From Cohnella candidum (lineage in GTDB: Bacteria > Bacillota > Bacilli > Paenibacillales > Paenibacillaceae), in the NCBI RefSeq assembly GCF_003713065.1, contig NZ_CP033433.1, positions 1,957,001-2,021,000 on the forward strand: a DNA stretch of 64,000 nucleotides, read 5' to 3'. The notes under the pieces were generated by a model, which was not told the DNA's origin, searched no databases, and worked only from the letters and a program-made list of their open reading frames with translations. Of this stretch, positions 60,743 through 64,000 are shown piece by piece (the first letter of the stretch is position 1; the number at the start of each line of letters is the position of its first letter). The position numbers were made by a program, and so were the translations under genes.

Positions 60743-61567
60743 TTACATTTGCGGAAGAACGGCCATGACCAGCGAGATGAACCGGTCCTTTACCTTCTCC
60801 GAAGTTTCCATGACTTCTTCGTGATTCAACGGCTGATCCAGGATGCCCGCCGCCATGTTGCTGATGCAGGAGATGCCCAGCACCTCGATGCCGGAATGGC
60901 GCGCCACGATGACTTCCGCGACCGTGGACATGCCGACGGCGTCGACGCCTAGCGTTCTCAGCATGCGGATTTCGGCCGGCGTCTCGTAGTTCGGTCCAAG
61001 CAAGCCGACGTAGACGCCTTCTTGGACCTCAAAGCCCAGTTCTTTCGCCGACTGCTTCGCTATTTCGCGCAAGCGGCGGCTGTACGCTTCCGACATGTCG
61101 GGAAAGCGCACGCCGAGCGCGTTGTCGTTGGGCCCGACCAGCGGATTGCGGCCCGTCAGGTTGATGTGGTCGGAAATGACCATCAGGTCGCCGGGTCCGT
61201 AACCGAGATTGACGCCGCCTGCGGCGTTCGTCACGAGAAGCGACTTCACGCCGAGCGCCTTCATGACGCGTACCGGAAGCGTCGTGCGCTCCGCTTCGTA
61301 GCCTTCGTACAGATGGAAACGTCCGCGCATCAGGATGACGTTCCTTCCTTGCATCCGGCCGATGACAAGCTCGCCGGCATGCCCTTCCACCGTGGAAATC
61401 GGAAAATGCGGAATTTCATGATAAGGGATCGTGACCGAGTTCTCGAGGTCGTCCCCGAGCACCCCGAGGCCGGAGCCGAGAATGAGGCCGATTTCCGGCT
61501 TCGTTTGAATGCGGGAGGCGATAAATTGCGCGGCCTCGTCGATAATGGCTTTGGTTACGTGGGTCAT
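60743..61567 (-). CDS. punA: Purine-nucleoside phosphorylase
   Basis: A 274-aa trimeric-type phosphorylase that splits guanosine and inosine (and deoxy forms) to base and ribose 1-phosphate. Motifs: the phosphate loop ILGSGLGVLGD, GRFHLYEGY, VTNAAGGVN, and the purine-site ...GPNYETPAEIRM and VGMSTVAEVIVARH. The start is ATG 61567 after AAGGAGAGG. It follows deoB, whose product then isomerises the pentose 1-phosphate (drm-pupG in B. subtilis). Confidence 0.96.
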   Translation of the reverse strand: MTHVTKAIIDEAAQFIASRIQTKPEIGLILGSGLGVLGDDLENSVTIPYHEIPHFPISTVEGHAGELVIGRMQGRNVILMRGRFHLYEGYEAERTTLPVRVMKALGVKSLLVTNAAGGVNLGYGPGDLMVISDHINLTGRNPLVGPNDNALGVRFPDMSEAYSRRLREIAKQSAKELGFEVQEGVYVGLLGPNYETPAEIRMLRTLGVDAVGMSTVAEVIVARHSGIEVLGISCISNMAAGILDQPLNHEEVMETSEKVKDRFISLVMAVLPQM

Positions 61568-61592
61568 GCCGTATCCTCTCCTTAGAACGGAA

Positions 61593-62771
61593 TCAAACAA
61601 GCCGGGCCAGGAAGCTGCGTCCGTGCGTCGTAAATGCTTGAAGCCCGAAATTGTCGGCGATCGTCGCGGCCAAATCCGCATACGAAGCCATGGTGCCGAG
61701 GTCGCCCGGCTTCGTGAAAGCGGGGCTGCACGCCAGCAGCGGCACGTACTCCCGCGTATGGTCGGTTCCGGCGTGGGTCGGATCGTTGCCGTGGTCCGCC
61801 GTGATAACGAGAAGGTCTCGTTCCGTCAGCGTGTCCAGCAGCGCCGGCACCGCCCGGTCGAACTCCTCGAGCGCGCGCGCGTAGCCTTCCGGATCGCGCC
61901 GATGCCCGTAAAGCGAATCGAAATCGACCAGGTTCGTGAACAGCAGGCCGCGGAAATCGCCCTTCAGCTCCTCGAGCGTCGTTTCGATGCCGTGCGCGTT
62001 GCTTTGGGTCGGGAGCGCCTTGGTGACGCCTTCCCCGTCGAAAATATCGTTGATTTTCCCGACCGCAACCACGTCGCGGCCCGCGTCCTTCAGCGCGTTC
62101 AGCACCGTCGGCATCGGCGGCTTCACCGCGTAATCGTGGCGGTTCGGCGTCCGTTTGAACGCGCCGGGCTGCCCGACGTAAGGCCTTGCGATGACGCGGC
62201 CGACGGAAAACTCGTCCTTCATCGTCAGCCGGCGCGCGATCCGGCAAGCCGCGTACAGCTCCTCCAGCGGAATGATCTCCTCATGCGCCGCGAGCTGGAA
62301 CACGCTGTCCGCCGAAGTGTAGACGATCCAGGCGCCGGTTCTCATCTGCTCTTCCCCGAGCTCGTCCAAAATTTCCGTGCCGGAAGCGGGTTTGTTGCCG
62401 ATGACGCGGCGGCCGGTCTCTTGCTCGAACGCTTCGATCAGCTCGGCAGGGAATCCGTCCGGGAACGTGCGGAACGGCGTTTCGATGTGCAGTCCCATCA
62501 GCTCCCAATGCCCGGTCATCGTGTCTTTGCCCGCGGAAACCTCCGCCATTTTGCCGTAATAGGCCGAAGGCGAAGCTTCCTTCTCCCAATCCGAGATCGG
62601 CGCGATGTTGGCGAGACCCAGCTTCCGCATGTTCGGCAGCTGCGTGCCGCGCACGGTCTGCGCGATATGCCCAAGCGTATGCGCGCCTTTATCCCCGTAT
62701 TCCGGGGCGTCCGGCAGTTCGCCGATGCCTACGCTGTCCAGCACGATCACGGCGATTCTTTCGAATGTCAT
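61593..62771 (-). CDS. deoB: Phosphopentomutase
   Basis: A 392-aa alkaline-phosphatase-fold enzyme that interconverts (deoxy)ribose 1- and 5-phosphates. Metal-site residues lie in [21 protein letters not shown] (the phosphorylated Thr) and TADHGNDPT, with His residues in TDHTREYVP. It is upstream of punA in a nucleoside-salvage pair. Confidence 0.97.
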   Translation of the reverse strand: MTFERIAVIVLDSVGIGELPDAPEYGDKGAHTLGHIAQTVRGTQLPNMRKLGLANIAPISDWEKEASPSAYYGKMAEVSAGKDTMTGHWELMGLHIETPFRTFPDGFPAELIEAFEQETGRRVIGNKPASGTEILDELGEEQMRTGAWIVYTSADSVFQLAAHEEIIPLEELYAACRIARRLTMKDEFSVGRVIARPYVGQPGAFKRTPNRHDYAVKPPMPTVLNALKDAGRDVVAVGKINDIFDGEGVTKALPTQSNAHGIETTLEELKGDFRGLLFTNLVDFDSLYGHRRDPEGYARALEEFDRAVPALLDTLTERDLLVITADHGNDPTHAGTDHTREYVPLLACSPAFTKPGDLGTMASYADLAATIADNFGLQAFTTHGRSFLARLV

Positions 62772-62817
62772 GGTGTGTCCTCCTCATCGTCCCGCCGGGC
62801 GGCGGCGGGCTTTCCCT

Positions 62818-63711
62818 CTAACGGGCGCGCGGGTGGGCGCGGTCGTATTCTTCTTTGACCCTGGCCCTGGCGGCCGTCTGATACATCTGGGTCGTCTGGG
62901 GACTGGCGTGGCCGAGCATTTCCTGAACGGCCCGCACGTCCGCGCCGTTCTCCAGCAGATGCACGGCAAACGAATGCCTCAGCGTGTGAGGGGTCAGCTC
63001 ATCAGGAATGCCGGCCGCCCGGGCGTATTTCTTGATGATTTTCCAGAAGCCTTGCCGGGTCATGCGAGTACCGAGATGGTTCGGAAACAATGCGTCCGCG
63101 GGCTTGTCCGCCCGGATCAAAGCGGGTCGGCCTTCCTCCAGGTAACGCTTCAGCGAGCGGGCCGCGATGCCTCCGATCGGGACCATCCGTTCCCGGCTGC
63201 CCGGACCGGAGCAATGAATGAAGCCCATGTCGATCCGGACATGGGAGACGTCCATCGCCATCAGCTCGGACACCCGCATGCCCGTCGCGTACAGAAGCTC
63301 CAGCATGGCCTTGTCCCGCAGCCCTTGAACGGTTTGTTCATCCGGCGCGTCCAACAGTTTGCCGATTTCCTCCGACGCTAGCGTCCGCGGCTCCTTGCTT
63401 GCCGGTCTCGGAGCTTCCACCTGCAGCGTCGGATCGCGCTCCAGCACCCGCTCGATGACCCCGTAACGGCATAACCCGCGGATGGAGACGAGCCGTCTGG
63501 CGATCGTAGCCGAAGATTTGCCTTCCTGGCGCATTCGATGCATGTATGCCTGCAAATGTTTCGGTTGCAGCGCGCCCGGCGTCGTCACGCCCATCTCTTC
63601 CAATGCTTTCGCGAAATCCGCCAAATCCCTGCCGTAGCTGACGCGGGTGCTCTCCGATACGGCGCGGTCCTCCGCCAACCGGTCCTTGAAGTCTTGGATC
63701 CATTTCAGCAT
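62818..63711 (-). CDS. xerD: Tyrosine recombinase XerD (chromosome dimer resolution)
   Basis: A 297-aa site-specific recombinase: SAM-like N-terminal DNA-binding domain (1-95) and catalytic domain with Arg146 (YATGMRVSEL), His242 and Arg245 (HTLRHSF), His268 (LGHAS) and nucleophile Tyr277 (QTTQMYQTA). The beta-hairpin lysine, usually in G-K-G-N/S-K-E-R, is proline here (GPGSRERMVPIG, Pro170). The start used is ATG 63711; AGGAGG is 13 bp upstream. It lies between yqzK and deoB, exactly as in B. subtilis. Confidence 0.92.
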   Translation of the reverse strand: MLKWIQDFKDRLAEDRAVSESTRVSYGRDLADFAKALEEMGVTTPGALQPKHLQAYMHRMRQEGKSSATIARRLVSIRGLCRYGVIERVLERDPTLQVEAPRPASKEPRTLASEEIGKLLDAPDEQTVQGLRDKAMLELLYATGMRVSELMAMDVSHVRIDMGFIHCSGPGSRERMVPIGGIAARSLKRYLEEGRPALIRADKPADALFPNHLGTRMTRQGFWKIIKKYARAAGIPDELTPHTLRHSFAVHLLENGADVRAVQEMLGHASPQTTQMYQTAARARVKEEYDRAHPRAR

Positions 63712-63740
63712 GGCTTGCGGAAAACCTCCTTCTCCCTGCT

Positions 63741-63974
63741 CTACTCCCCGTACCAATAGAACAAGCGCAGACGGTCGCCCGGCGATGTTTCCGGGTCGTC
63801 TCCCGTGCCGGAATGGAAAACCTTAGCGGCGCGGCCTTCAGGTTCCTTGTACGGATCCTGAGGCTTCAGCCAGCCGTGGAACCAGCCGAACAGCCCGTGG
63901 ACGACGACCGTCAACACCAGGAAAAACAGCGTGAACTGCAGCCGGCTCCACCATTTGTCGTACGTATCCTTCAT
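63741..63974 (-). CDS. yqzK: YqzK-like small membrane protein (DUF4227)
   Basis: A 77-aa protein: one N-terminal helix (LQFTLFFLVLTVVVHGLFGWF, about 12-32), then a hydrophilic tail that ends PGDRLRLFYWYGE. Length, topology and place upstream of xerD match B. subtilis yqzK, which lies between fur and xerD. AAGGCGGGG precedes the ATG. Function unknown. The window ends 26 bp upstream. Confidence 0.82.
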   Translation of the reverse strand: MKDTYDKWWSRLQFTLFFLVLTVVVHGLFGWFHGWLKPQDPYKEPEGRAAKVFHSGTGDDPETSPGDRLRLFYWYGE

Positions 63975-64000
63975 CGCCGATCCCCGCCTTGTCCGTTTTC

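Overview
The window is GC-rich chromosomal DNA from an endospore-forming Firmicute, most likely a high-GC member of the Paenibacillaceae (Cohnella or Paenibacillus type). The evidence is the number of sporulation genes (spoIVA, spoVIF, spmAB, spoVA, spoIIA-sigF, ypeB, ytfJ), strong AGGAGG-type ribosome binding sites, frequent GTG/TTG starts, and gene order that follows the Bacillus subtilis fur-yqzK-xerD to spoIVA segment with local insertions. No rRNA, tRNA, CRISPR array, insertion sequence or prophage was seen. Nearly every gene is on the minus strand, so operons read from high to low coordinates.

Layout in transcription order. 64-54 kb: yqzK, xerD, deoB, punA, an SNF2/SWIM helicase, dacF, then spoIIAA-spoIIAB-sigF behind a good sigma-H promoter. 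54-53.3 kb: a gene that looks like a PD-(D/E)XK-type domain joined to a winged helix. It ends about 20 bp from an array of eleven 51-bp direct repeats (52.74-53.28 kb), each carrying the same 17-bp palindrome. This gene-plus-array pair is the least explained structure in the window. 52.7-50 kb: a reduced spoVA cluster (AA, AB, AF; no AC, AD or AE). 49.8-43.5 kb: lysA, ppiB, a small unannotated plus-strand peptide gene, and the ribDE-BA-H operon under an FMN riboswitch. 43.5-31.7 kb: scpAB, ytfI, ytfJ, dacB, spmAB, rluB, resABC and resDE (cytochrome c maturation plus a redox two-component system).

31.6-22 kb is more mixed. It has a catalytically dead-looking signal-peptidase-like lipoprotein of lower GC, an MFS transporter, serA on the plus strand behind a promoter, leader and terminator, a membrane-anchored unknown, a CAAX-type protease, a lipoprotein polysaccharide deacetylase, a MecA-type adaptor, prsW, a 52-aa zinc-ribbon-like protein and ypeB without an adjacent sleB. 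21-3.3 kb is a housekeeping and sporulation block: a PilZ protein, a YpfB-like small protein with no standard start codon, cmk, plsC, an S1-domain protein, mntH, YphA-like, YIEGIA and its partner, der, plsY, gpsA, spoVIF, YphE-like, two [2Fe-2S] ferredoxins flanking a nucleotidyltransferase-like gene, a YphF-like lipoprotein, a MarR/MFS pair, a cluster of inverted repeats, a secreted fibronectin-type protein and spoIVA. The first 3.3 kb holds a chemoreceptor (plus strand) and the start of a sugar ABC importer operon.

The genes serve three main themes: building and germinating the spore, redox and flavin metabolism (ribDEBAH, resABCDE, ferredoxins), and phospholipid, nucleotide and RNA housekeeping (gpsA-plsY-plsC, cmk, punA-deoB, der, rluB). 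Domain and residue calls come from reading translations by eye. Family names rest on motif and context recognition; no database search was run.
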